From Corydoras sp. C115 (lineage: Eukaryota > Chordata > Actinopteri > Siluriformes > Callichthyidae): DNA of 64,000 nucleotides. The DNA lies in assembly GCA_019802505.1 (NCBI GenBank), contig JAFMOC010000021.1:1437501-1501500 (forward strand). Direction: 5' to 3'. Below, one piece after another: positions 31,333 to 43,093 of this stretch. The translations under genes and the position numbers were made by a program. Within the stretch, counting starts at the first letter, position 1; each line of letters opens with the position of its first letter. The notes beneath the pieces were generated by a model that was not told the origin of the DNA, did no database searches, and saw only the letters and a program-made list of their open reading frames with translations.

Positions 31333-31690
31333 CGGCACGGTGGCTTAGTGGTTAGCACGTTCTCCTCTCAGCGCTAGGGATTCCCGGTTCGAATCCCCAT
31401 CTGGGTGGAGTTTCCATGTTCTCCCCGTGTCTGCATGGGTTTCCTCTGGGTTCTCCGGTTTCCTCCCACAGTCCAAAAACATGGATCAAGTCAATTGAAG
31501 TCTCAAAAATTGCCCCATATAGAGTGTGTTTGAGTGAGTGAGTATGTGCCCAGCGATGGATTGGCGCCCTGTCCTGGGTCTATCTGCCCAGCGCCCAAGA
31601 CGTTCTCCCCTGGATGGGCATGAGGAACCCCCCCGTGACCCTAATAGAGGATAAAGCGGAAGATAATGAATGAATGATGAATGATGAATG
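31330..31690 (+). mobile_element. SINE-A copy, full length
   Basis: Head ggcggcacggtgg to tail gataatgaatgaatgatg. Confidence 0.95.
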
Positions 31691-32417
31691 TATATATTGA
31701 TATATTAGTCCCCCCCCTCGTGGGACTAATAGAGGATTAAGTGAATTAATGAATGAATTATTATTTTTATTTATTAGTAGTAGTAATAGTAGTGATAGTC
31801 ATAACAAGTGTGCTTAACTAGACTCAGCTTTACTTACGACAGAGATTAGCTGACTGTGGACACAGCTAGTTTTTGGTGATCAGTTATTTCACTTTAAAAG
31901 AAAATCAAAGTTGCTTTTTTAATGTAAGATTAGCAACATTTCCCTAAAAGTTTGTTTCAGTTTAAATCTTTGTTGTTGTTTATTGTAGTAATCCACTAAT
32001 CACATTTTTGGGCACCTTCTGTTCTCACTGTGTTTCCAGCATGGTGAGTCACATAATATTTATGACTCGGGTCACTGGCTCACATTTTGTACGTGGGAAA
32101 TATGCCTGCATTCCACGGCACATGGAAATCAGCTATTACTGAGTTGCTATTTCATTTTTCTGATCTGAATGTGTCGTCGTTTTTTTTTTAACTTGGGAAA
32201 ACATGCCTTTCCACAGTAGCAAGGTTCATATTGTTGCCTGTGTTTCGTTGTGTACGTTTCGTTAACGTTAACTGGATTTAACCACTGAGTCCTTCATTAG
32301 TCATTAATGGTAAATAAAAGAGAAATATTTTATTCCAAGTTTAAAAGGACTTTTATTAGTCATGAAAATATTTGCTAAAATATTGCAAAAAATTCAGTAT
32401 TTTGAATAAAAAAATCC
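31691..32417. other. No gene; AT-rich with a short SINE-tail fragment
   Basis: 31710-31760 resembles a SINE 3' end (gtgggactaatagagg). The rest is unique-looking. Confidence 0.4.
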
Positions 32418-32742
32418 CTTCATCTATTATCTTCCGCTTTATCCTACATTGGGGTCGCGGGGGGTTCCCCATGCCCATCCAGGGGAGAACATTTCAGGTG
32501 CTGGGCAGATACACCCAGGACAGAGCATCAATCTATTTCTGGGCACACACTCACTCACACAAACACACTCTATATGGGGCAATTTGGAGAACTCAGTTGA
32601 CTTGATCCATGTTTTTGGACTGTGGGAGGAAACCGGAGAACCCTGAGGAAACCCACATGGACATGGGGAGAACATGGAACTCCACCCAGATGGGGATTCG
32701 AACCGGGAATCCCTAGCGCTGAGAGACGAACGTGCAAACCAC
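32418..32742 (-). mobile_element. SINE-A copy
   Basis: Inverted, from catctattatcttccgc to gtgcaaaccactga; flanks gaataaaaaaat and gaatcaaaaaat suggest a target duplication. Confidence 0.9.
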
Positions 32743-32759
32743 TGAATCAAAAAATATTT

Positions 32760-33215
32760 TTCGGAAAAAAAAGAAGGTCACATGTCTGTTCTGGTTTGGC
32801 TATGCCCAGGGCAAAAAGGAGGTTCCATGAAGACATTACTGGGTGACTTTTGTGTGGACAAGCTTTATTGGCTGACACAGAGCGCCGACCTCCACCCCAC
32901 TAAACATCTCTGAGTTCAAATAGGACGTCCTATCTGACCTTATTGATGCTCTTCTGGAGAAATGGGCAGAAATTCCCACAGACAAAGCTATAAGCCTTCA
33001 TATTAGTGTGGAAGCTGTGTGTGTGTGTGTGTGTGTGTTATAACTTGGTGTTTATCATGTACATGTATCATGTAAGATAGACCTTTAAGATGAGATAGAC
33101 CTTTATATGTCCCACAATGGGGAAATTCACAAGAATGTGGTGGGGGGTATGGGGAGCACATTTTAGAATGGCTGTGTCCGAATATTTTTGCCCATCTAGC
33201 GCATCTAATACATCT
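32760..33215 (+). mobile_element. Diverged DNA-transposon-like repeat
   Basis: Contains ttttgtgtggacaagc, gatgctcttctggag and tggctgtgtccgaatattttt blocks typical of a widespread fish DNA element, with an internal (GT)n. Termini unclear. Confidence 0.4.
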
Positions 33216-33229
33216 TCTGGAATTGCATC

Positions 33230-33790
33230 TTTGAAACCCCTCAGCGCTGGGGATCCAGGTTGGAATCCAGGTCTAGGTGACGTTTTCATGTTCTCCACGT
33301 GTCAGGTTCTCCGGTTTCCTCCCATAGTCCAAAAAACATAAATTCAAGGTGAAGTCTGCTCCAAATTGTACCTGTATGGTGTATGTGTATGTGTATGTGT
33401 GGGTGATCGATTGGCACCCTGTCCAGGATGTATCTGCCCAGCGCCCGAAACATTCCTCATGAGGCATGAGGAACCCCCTCCCCAACCACAGTGGAAAATC
33501 AAGCAGAAAATAATGAGAGAACCTGGTTGTCATGGTGGCTTAGTGATTAGCATGTTCAACTCCTGTGAACATGCTAATCACTTTCCACTCACAGTCCAAA
33601 ATCATGGATTCAAGGTGAAGGCTGTTCTAAAGCATCCCTATCTGAATTGCCTCTTTATTGTGTCCATCAATATAATGTCCATCAATACATTGTCCCGTGT
33701 GTATCTGCCCAGCTTCAAAATCGTTCCCCCTGGATGTGCATGGAGAACCCCTCATGACCCTAATAAAGGATTAAATAGAAGACAATGAGA
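33230..33790 (+). mobile_element. Two diverged SINE-A copies
   Basis: 33230-33520 and 33530-33790 both show the ccaaaaacat, tgtatctgcccagc and ggaaccccctc order with many changes. Older than most copies here. Confidence 0.7.
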
Positions 33791-33803
33791 AGTTAATGAA
33801 TGT

Positions 33804-34151
33804 CCATCCATCCATTATCTTCCGCTTTATCCTCTATTAGGGTCGCTGGGGGGTTCCCCATGCCCATCCAGGGGAGAACGTTTCGGGCGCTGGGCAGATA
33901 CACCCAGGACAGGGCGCCAATCTATCACTGGCCACACACTCACTGACACATAGACACTCTATATGGGGCAATTTGGAGAACTCAATTGACTTGATCTATG
34001 TTTTTGGACTGTGGGAGGAAACCAGAGAACCTGGAGGAAACCCACGCCGACACGGGCAGAACATGGAAACTCCATCCAGACGGGGATTCGAACCGGGAAT
34101 CCCTAATGCTGAGAGGAGAACGTGCTAACCACGAAGCCACCGTGTCGCCCC
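33804..34151 (-). mobile_element. SINE-A copy with 14-bp target duplication
   Basis: Flanked by aagttaatgaatgt (33790-33803) and aagttaattaatgt (34152-34165), one mismatch. Full length. Confidence 0.95.
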
Positions 34152-34165
34152 AAGTTAATTAATGT

Positions 34166-34915
34166 ATTTATTATAATACTATTAAAATGGAGATAATGGT
34201 CCCAGTTTTTCAGAACGTGATTGTGATGATGTGGTTGATTTTTCCTTCAAAGCAGAAGATCGAAAACGAGAAAGCAAGATTAAGCTGAAAGAGAGAAGAT
34301 TATATGTCTTTGTAGTCACTGCATGACATAACCTTTTTAATTTAGAATCTACCAGGGTCATAAGCTTCCTATAATAACTTGGAAGTAACCAAAGACAAAC
34401 AGAAACCTTTAATCTGACGTTCAAATATAGGGTGCTGGCTGATCAGCCGACTTGCCAAGTGGGCACAGTTTTTGGGTCTGTACGGTCATATGCTGAACAC
34501 GCTCTGCCACATGAAAGCAGGGCCAATGTGGCTGCTGCAGCACAATAAGGGATCTGCAGCATGCGCGACGGCCGAGACGTCTTTAATAGAGGCAGTGTGT
34601 GTGAGCCTGTCCCCATATGTCCCTGCTCCACACGACCACACTCACCACCACATCATTCCTGCTCAGCCTGGAGAAGCTCTGCATGGCAGCACAGCACTCT
34701 CCGTGCTGACTGGACACAGAGACGTTGACGAATGACAAGCGGCCGACGTGATTCTTCTTCCAAAGGACCGATGCCACATGAATCCGGAGCCGATATAATG
34801 CTAATTCACAAAAAAAGGCCGAAGACTGACACAGTGTTCAATCAAATGATACGCTGAGATGATTCACACAGACGGGAGGATTTTTAGAGATGCTACATTT
34901 GGAAGACATTTTTAT
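34166..34915. other. No gene; single-copy sequence
   Basis: Balanced, non-repetitive, non-coding. 34440-34740 is GC-richer and could be conserved. Confidence 0.35.
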
Positions 34916-35067
34916 CCACAGCAGCTTACGACATAAGCAATAAAGCAATAAGGGATGAGAGCGCATGTATTATTGTGAATAAATTGTGGGAAAGAGATGT
35001 TGGTAGACCCTTTATGTAGTGGAGTATGTTTTTCTTTTGATTAATTCATAACTTCATGTGCCTTATT
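34916..35067 (+). mobile_element. Palindromic GCAATAAGG-type MITE, left part
   Basis: aagcaataaagcaataaggg, then gcatgtattattgtgaataaat. The element resumes at 35425 (ccttattgcttttata) after a SINE insertion. Same family as 47528-47640. Confidence 0.65.
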
Positions 35068-35424
35068 CCATTCATCCATCCATTATCTTCCGCTTTATCC
35101 TCTATTAGGGTCGCGGGAGGGGGGGGGTCCCCATGCCCATCCAGGGGAGAACGTTTCGGGAGCTGGGCAGATAGACCCAGGACAGGGCACCAATCTATCA
35201 CTGGTCACACACTCACTCACACAGACACACTCTATATGGGGCATTTTGGAGAACTCAATTGACCTTGACCCATGTTTTTGGACTGTGGGAGGAAACCGGA
35301 GAACCTGGAGGAAACCCACGCGGACACGGGGAGAACATGGAAACTCCACCCAGATTGGGATTCGAACCGGGAATCCCTAGCGCTGAGAGGAGAACATGCT
35401 AACCACTAAGCCACCGTGCCGCCC
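35068..35424 (-). mobile_element. SINE-A copy inserted into a MITE, 7-bp target duplication
   Basis: Flanked by ccttatt at 35061-35067 and 35425-35431. Full length, inverted. Confidence 0.9.
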
Positions 35425-35494
35425 CCTTATTGCTTTTATAAATACAATAATACATTTATTTAAAAAACTAATTAATTAAATTAATTAAACCGTG

Positions 35495-35797
35495 GGCGGC
35501 ATGGTGGCTTAGTGGTTAGCATGTTCTCCTCTCAGCACTAGGGATTCCCGGTTTAAATCCCCATTTGGGTGGAGGTTCCATGTTCTCCCTGTGTCCGTGT
35601 GGGTTTCCTCCGGGTTCTCCGGCTTCCTCCCACAGTCCAAAAAGAGGGATCAAGTCAATTGAGTCCTCCAAATTGCCCCATATAGAGTGTGTCTGTGTGA
35701 GTGAGTGTGTGCCCAGTGATAGATCTCCCCTGGATGGGCATGGGGAACCCCCCCCCCCCCCTAATATAGGATAAAGCAGAAGATAATGGATGAATAA
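35495..35797 (+). mobile_element. SINE-A copy with small internal deletion
   Basis: Head ggcggcatggtgg. The gcgccctgtcc...gcccgaaacg section is missing; poly-C at 35750-35760. Confidence 0.9.
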
Positions 35798-36136
35798 ACT
35801 TAAACCTTCTGCAAACACAGTGCCATCTACATCCAAAAGTCAGGATTAAATGATTCAGCTTCATCATCCAAATGAAGAAGATTGTAGGAAAAAAAAAAGA
35901 TTCAAAATCGAGAAAGGAGTCATTTGTGGTATCGAATCATTTCCAACGAACCGACTCATCCGAAGATTTGTTTGGCGAATCGTAAGCACGTGTAAACTCT
36001 TCCAACTTCAGGAGGTTTTCTGAATGAAAAGAATCGTGGAGGCAACACTTTAAAAAAAGAATGAACAGCAAATCGTTCCCTGTGCTCAGTCTTAAACAGA
36101 GGAAGACAGAGGAAAGACATGGCGGTTGGAAAGAAT
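35798..36136. other. No recognisable feature
   Basis: Single-copy-looking, non-coding. Confidence 0.4.
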
Positions 36137-36197
36137 CATTCATTCATTATCTTCCGCTTCATCCTATATTAGGGTCGCGGTGGGGTTCCCCATGCAC
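36137..36197 (-). mobile_element. SINE-A copy, left part, split by a hAT element
   Basis: cattcattcattatcttcc to the target site ccatgcac. It continues at 36889. Confidence 0.9.
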
Positions 36198-36888
36198 TAG
36201 AGCTGTGCGATACCAAGAATTTTGATATCGATCCGATACCAAGTAAATACAGGGCCAATATCGCGATATTCGATACCGATATCAATTCTTTTTAATATTT
36301 AAGCTTCATTTATCCAAAAGACCTAGTATAGAATTTCGCCAAACATTGTAGGTGACAACAAAATAATGTATCCCAATCAACATCTTTGTTTAGAAACAAT
36401 GGAACAGTAATAAAACAAAGTTTGCTTTAACGTGAGGAAAATTTTTGAGGTAAGAAACGACAACACACAACGACAATAAAGTAAAAATGCTCCCCTCCCT
36501 AGACAGTTTATCCTTTCTTTATTTCTTTTTTTCAAATAGAATTTTGGGTGTGGTTTTGGGTGTGCTGTGTGGATTTTCATGTGCTTAAATACGTTTGTTG
36601 TGTTTCCTGTGAACCTAATAGACTTTCTGCAAACTAAACAGGTTGCCGATGTCGCATTTTCGGCTGTAAAATACAGCCAAACGGCGCTTCTCTTTCTTTC
36701 AGACATCTTTTTTTATCTCCCACTCCGAGTCTCTCTCTCCGTACTGTGACGAGTCGACTTGGGCGGGTCAGGCTGAGCCCACGTGGCCGCTGTCTTGAGT
36801 ATCGATCTTTTTACGCAAGTATTGTTCAATAACGATACCAGCGTTGGTATCGATATTATCGATATTTGTATCCATCCGCACAGCTCTA
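36198..36888 (-). mobile_element. Non-autonomous hAT element (691 bp) inside a SINE, with BED-finger ORF
   Basis: Terminal repeats tagagctgtgcg at both ends and a perfect 8-bp target duplication ccatgcac at 36190-36197 and 36889-36896 define a hAT insertion. Subterminal gatatcgat/cgatattatcgat motifs suggest transposase sites. The interior carries the BED-finger ORF at 36377-36706. Confidence 0.93.
36377..36706 (-). CDS. BED zinc-finger peptide of a hAT element (109 aa, transposase remnant)
   Basis: Opens with MSERKRSAVWLYF and then the BED finger CLVC...HMKIH (aromatic residue, Cx2C, Hx4H), the DNA-binding start of hAT/ZBED transposases. After about residue 60 the basic run KKRNKERINC is followed by unrelated sequence, so the dimerisation and catalytic regions are absent. 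It is open and intact, so it could in principle yield a short DNA-binding protein, but an internally deleted transposon remnant is the simplest reading. Confidence 0.55.
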   Translation of the reverse strand: MSERKRSAVWLYFTAENATSATCLVCRKSIRFTGNTTNVFKHMKIHTAHPKPHPKFYLKKRNKERINCLGRGAFLLYCRCVLSFLTSKIFLTLKQTLFYYCSIVSKQRC

Positions 36889-36994
36889 CCATGCACATCC
36901 AGGGGAGAACATCTCGGGCGCTGGGCAGATAGACCCAGGACAGGTCGCCAATCCATCGCTGGGCACACACTCCCTCACACAGACACACTCTATA
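36889..36994 (-). mobile_element. SINE-A copy, right part after the hAT insertion
   Basis: ccatgcacatccagg to gacacactctata; the head is missing. Confidence 0.9.
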
Positions 36995-37178
36995 AATAAC
37001 TTGAACTCTGTTCAGTTGGGACACTTGTAATCTCTTTGGATAAACGTATCTGCAAAATGATTAAATGGAAATGTTTACAAACGCTCTGCTCTGGAGTTTT
37101 ATTGTGTTTTTATTGCGTTTTATTGTGTCTTTCATACCTGCAGGAATCTGCTGAAAGGTGGGCTCGGTTTCCTTCCAG
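36995..37178. other. No recognisable feature
   Basis: Short AT-rich spacer. Confidence 0.4.
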
Positions 37179-37500
37179 GGCGGCACGGTGGCTTAGTGGT
37201 TAACATGTTCTCCTCTCAGCTCTAGGGATTCCTGGTTCGAATCCCAATCTGGGTGGAGTTTCCATGTTCTCCCCGTGTCCCTGTGGGTTTCCTCCGGGTT
37301 CTCCGGTTTCCTCCCACAGTCCCAAAACATGGATCAAGTCAATTGAGTTCTCCAAATTGCCCCATATAGAGTGTGTCGGTGTGAGTAAGTGTGTGCCCAG
37401 TGATAGATTGGCGCCCTGTCCTGGGTGTATCTGCCCAGCTCCTGAGACGTTCTCCCCCCGCGACCCTAGTAGAGGATAAAGCAGAAGATAATGGATGGTG
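37179..37500 (+). mobile_element. SINE-A copy
   Basis: Head ggcggcacggtgg to tail gataatggatgg, with a short deletion after gacgttctcccc. Confidence 0.95.
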
Positions 37501-37870
37501 GGTTGGAGTTTGTGATGGCGTGGGATTATCGCATATAGGAGCGAGTAGAAATTATATACTTCCATGTGGAGAAACACAAGAAACTGAGTGAGTCATGGCC
37601 AGGAAGATTAAGAAGAAGGACGTGAAACAACCTTACTACAGATGATTCACTACCAGTGCTATCATTCTTCTGGAGAGATTGTACTGTCACACCATGGCCT
37701 GGTAAGTAAAGCGATAAGAGCAACGTAGCATGTTTAAAGTATTTGTATTAAGTATTTGTCCTTAAATCAGATGAGGATGATGGTGTTGATGATCACACAG
37801 AGTCTTGACGGAACACATATGACGATCTCTTACTAAACACAGGGAATAAAGAAAAGCAAATACACAAAAG
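37501..37870. other. No recognisable feature
   Basis: Single-copy-looking, non-coding. Confidence 0.4.
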
Positions 37871-38045
37871 GGGGAACCATGGTGGCTTAATGGTTAGAAC
37901 GTTCACCTCAGCGCTGGAGATCCAGTTTCAAATCCCAATTCGGGTGGAATTTCCATGTTCTCTCTATGTCTATGTGGGTTTTCCATGTTCCAAAAACGTG
38001 GATTTAATGTAAATTGAATGCTCTAAATTGCCCCATATAGTATGT
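37871..38045 (+). mobile_element. Diverged, 3'-truncated SINE-A copy
   Basis: catggtggcttaatgg to tgccccatatagtatg. Confidence 0.85.
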
Positions 38046-38050
38046 GTCTG

Positions 38051-38404
38051 GGGCGGCACGGTGGCTTAGCGGTTAGCACGTTCGCCTCTCAGCGCTGGGG
38101 AGTCCCGGTTCGAATCCCCATCTGGGTGGAGTTTCCATGTTCTCCCTGTGTCCGCGTGGGTTTCCTCCGGGTTCTCCGGTTTCCTCCCACAGTCCAAAAA
38201 CATGGATCAAGTCAATTGAATTCTCCAAATTGCCCCATATAGAGTGTGTCTGTGTGAGTGAGTGTGTGCCCAGCGATGGATTGGCGCCCTGTCCTGGGTC
38301 TATCTGCCCAGCGCCCGAGACGTTCTCCCCTGGATGGGCATGGGGAACCCCACTGCGACCCTAATAGAGGATAAAGCGGGAGATAATGAATGAATGAATG
38401 AATG
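38051..38404 (+). mobile_element. SINE-A copy, full length, AATG tail
   Basis: Well-preserved head, B box and (AATG)n tail. Useful as a family reference. Confidence 0.97.
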
Positions 38405-38700
38405 AGGATGTGTCTGTGAGTGTGTTCCCAGCAATGGTTTGGCGCCGGAAACCGGAGAACCCGGAGGAAACCCATGCAGACATGGGGAGAACATGGAAAC
38501 TCCACCCAGATGGGGATTCGAACAGGGTAGTGTGTGTTCACCCTGCCCATCCAGGACAGGGCACTAATCCATTACTGGGTACACTCACTCACACAGACAC
38601 TAGGGGCAATTTGGATAGGGGCAATTTAAAGCAGGCTATTCAGCCTGAAACCATGTCCTTTGAGAACATGGAAACCCAAATTGGGACATGAATCGGGTGG
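38405..38700 (-). mobile_element. Rearranged SINE-A fragments
   Basis: 38441-38527 is an inverted body to head part. 38530-38690 is another inverted diverged fragment. The order is scrambled. Confidence 0.7.
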
Positions 38701-39536
38701 AATTTTAAAACGAATGCCTCGTTCCACGCCCCAAACAACCAACTGTAATTATTACAGATGTAAAGCATGTTCATCTGCGTATGTCGTCAACAAATTTTAG
38801 AAGATGTCGACGACGGTTGTTTTTCTTGGCAGATGGAAAGCCTTCCGGAAACGGTCTTTCAGCCCACAACCCGTAGGTTTCATCATGAGTTAGTTCTGAT
38901 GTCACTGTTTCTTTTGCTTTAGAGCTTCAGCGTATGTAATTTCCTATTCACCTCAGATCTGCTGTAACTTTTTCCAAAACTCTGATTTGGCCTAACTGCA
39001 ACCAGCCATTCGAAATAGCTGCTCCACACACTTTGTATTTTCCTCTGTCCCGGAGACACCCAGCGTGAGATGTGATACGGCCCGCTTTACCAGCTCCTCT
39101 CTCAAAGGTGAAAGCATTCACCTTAACTACTACAAAAATACACTGCCAAATCAAAGAGCCGTTTAAGTCTGTGTGTATTCACTGTATCAACAGCTACCCC
39201 CGGAGCTTCCAGATGGGTCAATCACCCCGTTCTGTGGAAGTTAGAGTAAAGGAAGTGAAGAGATTTGTAACTCAAACCAAAGGATGTGGTCTGAAGCAGC
39301 AGAGCGGTGAAAGATAAATATACATGACAACCCGAGAAAAGCTATCAGATCTACATCCAATACCATTTCTATTATGGTATATTAAAAAAGTCACATGAGA
39401 TGAATAACAGTGTACAGAAGGCAACGCGTTTTTTTTCTTAACACATTAAATAAATTCACTGTACGACAGCAATCTATTTCAGTAATATTTTGCATTTGTA
39501 ATTCTGCTTTTTTATTTGATTACATTTTTGCTAATT
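38701..39536. other. No gene; single-copy sequence
   Basis: Non-coding, balanced composition to 39320, then AT-rich. Confidence 0.35.
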
Positions 39537-39549
39537 ATTAAATTGGCAG

Positions 39550-39896
39550 GGCGGCACGGTGGCTTAGTGGTTAGAACGTTCTCCTCTCAGCACTAGGGAT
39601 TTCCGGTTCGAATCGCAATCTGGGTGGAGTTTCCATGTTCTCCCCGTGTCCACGTGGGTCTCCTCCGGGTTCTCCGGTTTCCTCCCACAGTCCCAAAACA
39701 TGGATCAAGGTCTATTGAATTCTCCAAATTGCCCCATATAGAGTGTGTCTGTGTGAGTGAGTGTGTGCCCAACGATGGATTGGCGCCCTGTCCCGGGTCT
39801 ATCTGCCCAGCGCCCGAGACGTTCTCCCCTGGATGGGCATGGGGAACCCCACCGCGACCCTAATAGAGGATAAAGCTGGAGATAATGAAAGAATGA
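39550..39896 (+). mobile_element. SINE-A copy with 13-bp target duplication
   Basis: attaaattggcag at 39537-39549 and 39897-39909. Full length. Confidence 0.95.
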
Positions 39897-39909
39897 ATTA
39901 AATTGGCAG

Positions 39910-40214
39910 GGCGGCACGGTGGCTTAGTGGTTAGCACGTTCTCCTCTCAGCACTAGGGATTTCCAGTTCGAATCCCAATCTGGGTGGAGTTTCCATGTTC
40001 TCCCCGTGTCCACGTGGGTTTCCTCCGGGTTCTCCGGTTTCCTCCCACAGTCCAAAAACATGGACCAAGTCAATTGAATTCTCCAAATTGCCCCATATAG
40101 AGTGTGTCTGTGTGAGTGAGTGTGTGCCCAGTGATAGATTGACGCCCTGTCCTGGGTGTATCTGCCCAGCGTCCGAAATGTTCTCCCCTGGATGGGCATG
40201 GGAAACCCCCCCAC
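39910..40214 (+). mobile_element. SINE-A copy, tandem to the previous
   Basis: Begins after the shared attaaattggcag flank. The 3' end is lost at ccccccacccaatag. Confidence 0.95.
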
Positions 40215-40442
40215 CCAATAGAGGGTCCATTTTCTCCCCGTGTCTCTCCGGTTTCATCCCACAGTCCAAACACAATGTAAATTGAATGCTTTAAATTGCC
40301 CCATATATAGAGTGTGTGTGTGTGTCTTTGTAAGTGAGTGTTCCCAGTGATAGATTGGCCCAAAATGTTCTCCCCTGGATGGGCATGGGGAACCCCCCTG
40401 TGACCCCAGTAGAGGATAATGCGGAAGATGATGGATGGATGG
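40215..40442 (+). mobile_element. SINE-A copy, 5'-truncated
   Basis: gtccattttctccccgtg through gatgatggatggatgg, with internal losses. Confidence 0.85.
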
Positions 40443-40447
40443 AAATA

Positions 40448-40741
40448 AAAGTGATTAGCATGTTCACCTCCAGGTTCGAATCCCAATCTGGGTCTCCTTG
40501 TGTCGGCGTGGGTTACCTCCGGGTTCTCTGGTTTCTTCCCACAGTCCAAAAAAATGGATTCAAGGTCAATTGAATTCTTCAAATTGCCCCACATAGAGTG
40601 TGTCTGTGTGAGTGAGTGTGTGCCCAGTGATAGATCGACGCCCTGTCCTGGGTATATCTGCCCAGCGCCCGAAACGTTCTCCCCTGGATGACTCTAGTAT
40701 TAAGCGGATTAAGCAGAACATAACAAATGAATGAATGAATG
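40448..40741 (+). mobile_element. SINE-A copy
   Basis: aagtgattagcatgttcacc to aatgaatgaatg, shortened near the 3' end. Confidence 0.85.
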
Positions 40742-41439
40742 ACTATTGCAGCCTTAATTACACTTGTGCTGTGTATGAATTGTAACTGTGCGGTGTGAGT
40801 TGTCATGTGGATTGTTTTGACAGGTTAGTATAGCAGGCCCAGTTTCCAAGCCAGCTCACTTTTTAACCACGGTTAATTATTTTAAAAGCCTTCCAAACGC
40901 GCCGCCGTGTTCTAGTCGCTGGTGAACTTGGGCTGGCACACAGACAGATCTTTGTCCGTCCTCTGTGCTTTCCTAAAGGCAGTTAATTTGCTCCGAAGCC
41001 CTTCTAAAATGTTTATGTTCACACTGGAGGGGACAATGTGTCAGCATGGCCCCATGACCCCCACTTCCCAACACGCATTACACTGTGAGAACAAGCATGC
41101 TGGACTCTCAATTAGTGCGCAGGTCAACCCTCCCAGTGAGCTAGGATTTCTCTGCGCAAACGTACAAATTATAAACATCCTGTTAACAAACCGATCCGAG
41201 AGATAATGCGGACGGGACGGCGAACATGTCTCTGTCTGTATAGTGTTTGCACAAACATGAGGGAGCGCGAAAGGGAAATGAAAATCGGTTTTGCCCTCCC
41301 AGAATGTTTACAAATGGGATTATAATTTACGAGAACGCTGGACAGATGTCATTAAATACAGTACATGACCAAGAGTGCGTGGACATGAAATCTTATATGG
41401 CTTATATGGTTTTATAACCATGATTAAATTCAATTATAT
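40742..41439. other. Single-copy island, candidate regulatory DNA
   Basis: No ORF with family features and no repeat. The 40.82-41.2 kb part is balanced, with accacggttaattatttt (TAATTA-type) and other dense motifs, resembling conserved non-coding DNA. Confidence 0.4.
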
Positions 41440-41453
41440 AAATTATTTGGAGG

Positions 41454-41792
41454 CTTAGTGGTTAGCACGTTCGCCTCTCAGCGCTAGGGATTCCCGGTTC
41501 GAATCCCCATCTGGGTGGAGTTTCCATCTTCTCCCCGTGTCCGCGTGGGTTTCCTCCGGGTTCTCCGGTTTCCTCCCACAGTCCAAAAACATGGATCAAG
41601 GTCAATTGAGTTCTCCAAATTGCCCCATGTAGAGTGTGTCTTTGTGAGTGAGTGTGTGCCCAGCGATGGATTGGCGCCCTGTCCTGGGTCTATCTGCCCA
41701 GCGCCCGAGACGTTCTCGGCGCTGGATGGGCATGGGGAACCCCACCGCGACCCTAATAGAGGATAAAGCGGGAGATAATGAATGAATGAATG
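41454..41792 (+). mobile_element. SINE-A copy with 14-bp target duplication
   Basis: aaattatttggagg at 41440-41453 and 41793-41806; the head begins at cttagtgg (5'-truncated by a few bases), tail (AATG)n. Confidence 0.95.
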
Positions 41793-41852
41793 AAATTATT
41801 TGGAGGTATTCTAGTTTTATGATGTGATATTTAAGCAATAAGGTACGAGAGG

Positions 41853-42204
41853 GGGGCAGCACGGTGGCTTAGTGGTTAGCATGTTCTCCTCTCAGCGCTA
41901 GGGATTCCCGGTTCGAATCCCCAATCTGGGTGGAGTTTCCATGTTCTCCCCATGTCCATGTGGGTTTCCTCCGGGTTCTCCGGTTTCCTCCCACAGTCCA
42001 AAAACATGGATCAAGGTCAATTGAATTCTCAAAATTGTCCCATGTATAGTGTGTGTGAGTGAGTGTGTGCCCAGCAATGGATTGGCGCCCTGTCCTGGGT
42101 CTATCTGCCCAGCGCCCGAGATGTTCTCCCCTGGATGGGCATGGGGAACCCCAATGCGACCCTAATAGAGGATAAAGCGGGAAAAAATTAATGAATAAAT
42201 GAAA
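41853..42204 (+). mobile_element. SINE-A copy, full length
   Basis: Head gggcagcacggtgg; tail degenerate (attaatgaataaatg). It follows gcaataaggtacgagagg, a fragment of the palindromic MITE family. Confidence 0.95.
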
Positions 42205-42805
42205 AGATAAGTGGACGCTGATGCTTTAAATGGTATAACGCAGGTCTGCACACAACGTCCAGTAAACCCTGCTTATGTAAAGTTCACCTGTAATAAGTTA
42301 AAAAGAATATGCAGCAGTGACCTAAGACTGCAGCAGTTAGGCTTTTCCTACGCTGTTCTATGTACCAGTCAAACCCTCGGCTGTCCTATCTCTCCACCCT
42401 ATCGCTAATGGCAATGTTTGATGTAGGGTATAACGTGGAACACATGTGAAAACATATCACAGTCAGGCACAAATAGGTCGTTCTCAATGAACAGAATATA
42501 AAACTCCCCTTTCCCGTGTTTTCACAACCTGTAACACATTTCAGATATTGGGGTCACAGTAACTATTTTCAGATACAAATTGTCCTCCGGTCTGGAAACT
42601 ATTTGAGCTTAATAAAGCATGGGAGGCACCTGCATTGTGGTTCTCTTTATGGAAAAAGTGTTGAATTGAATCAAGGATGTAAGGCAATTGAGGAGTGGAG
42701 TACATTTATATCGCTCACGTCTTTTTCTGCCAATGTATGGTCAATGGTTTGGATATTAATAGTAGGTGGAAGAAGGATGTTGGGTTAATTTTAATGTTAT
42801 TATTA
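42205..42805. other. No recognisable feature
   Basis: Single-copy-looking, non-coding. Confidence 0.4.
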
Positions 42806-43028
42806 CATGAGGTCATTTAGCAGACGCTTTGATCCAAAGCGACTTGCGTATCCCTGACCCATAACTTGATGGTTGAGGTCAGAACATTGGGTTTATATAG
42901 CATCCCTGGAGCAATCAGGATTATAGGTCTTGCTCAAAGACCCACATTGGTAACTTCGGTGGACCTGGGATTTGAACCCACAACCTTCAGATTGATAGCC
43001 CAACACTCTAACCACTACCATGCCCTCC
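42806..43028 (-). mobile_element. tRNA-derived SINE of family B with L2-like tail
   Basis: Read inverted: head gggcatggtagtggttagagtg, B box gggttcaaatccc, then a tail with agcgtctgctaaatgacc. The tail matches the L2-like LINE at 46650-46690. Confidence 0.85.
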
Positions 43029-43093
43029 TATTATTATTTTTCCTATTATTATTATTATTTTTTAAACTATTTTACCTACTCTGTTTACACACA

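Noticed and set aside
38051..38120. Possible tRNA gene (A- and B-box-like blocks)
   Set aside because: The same head occurs dozens of times attached to the SINE body and tail; it is the RNA polymerase III promoter of the SINE, with no full cloverleaf.
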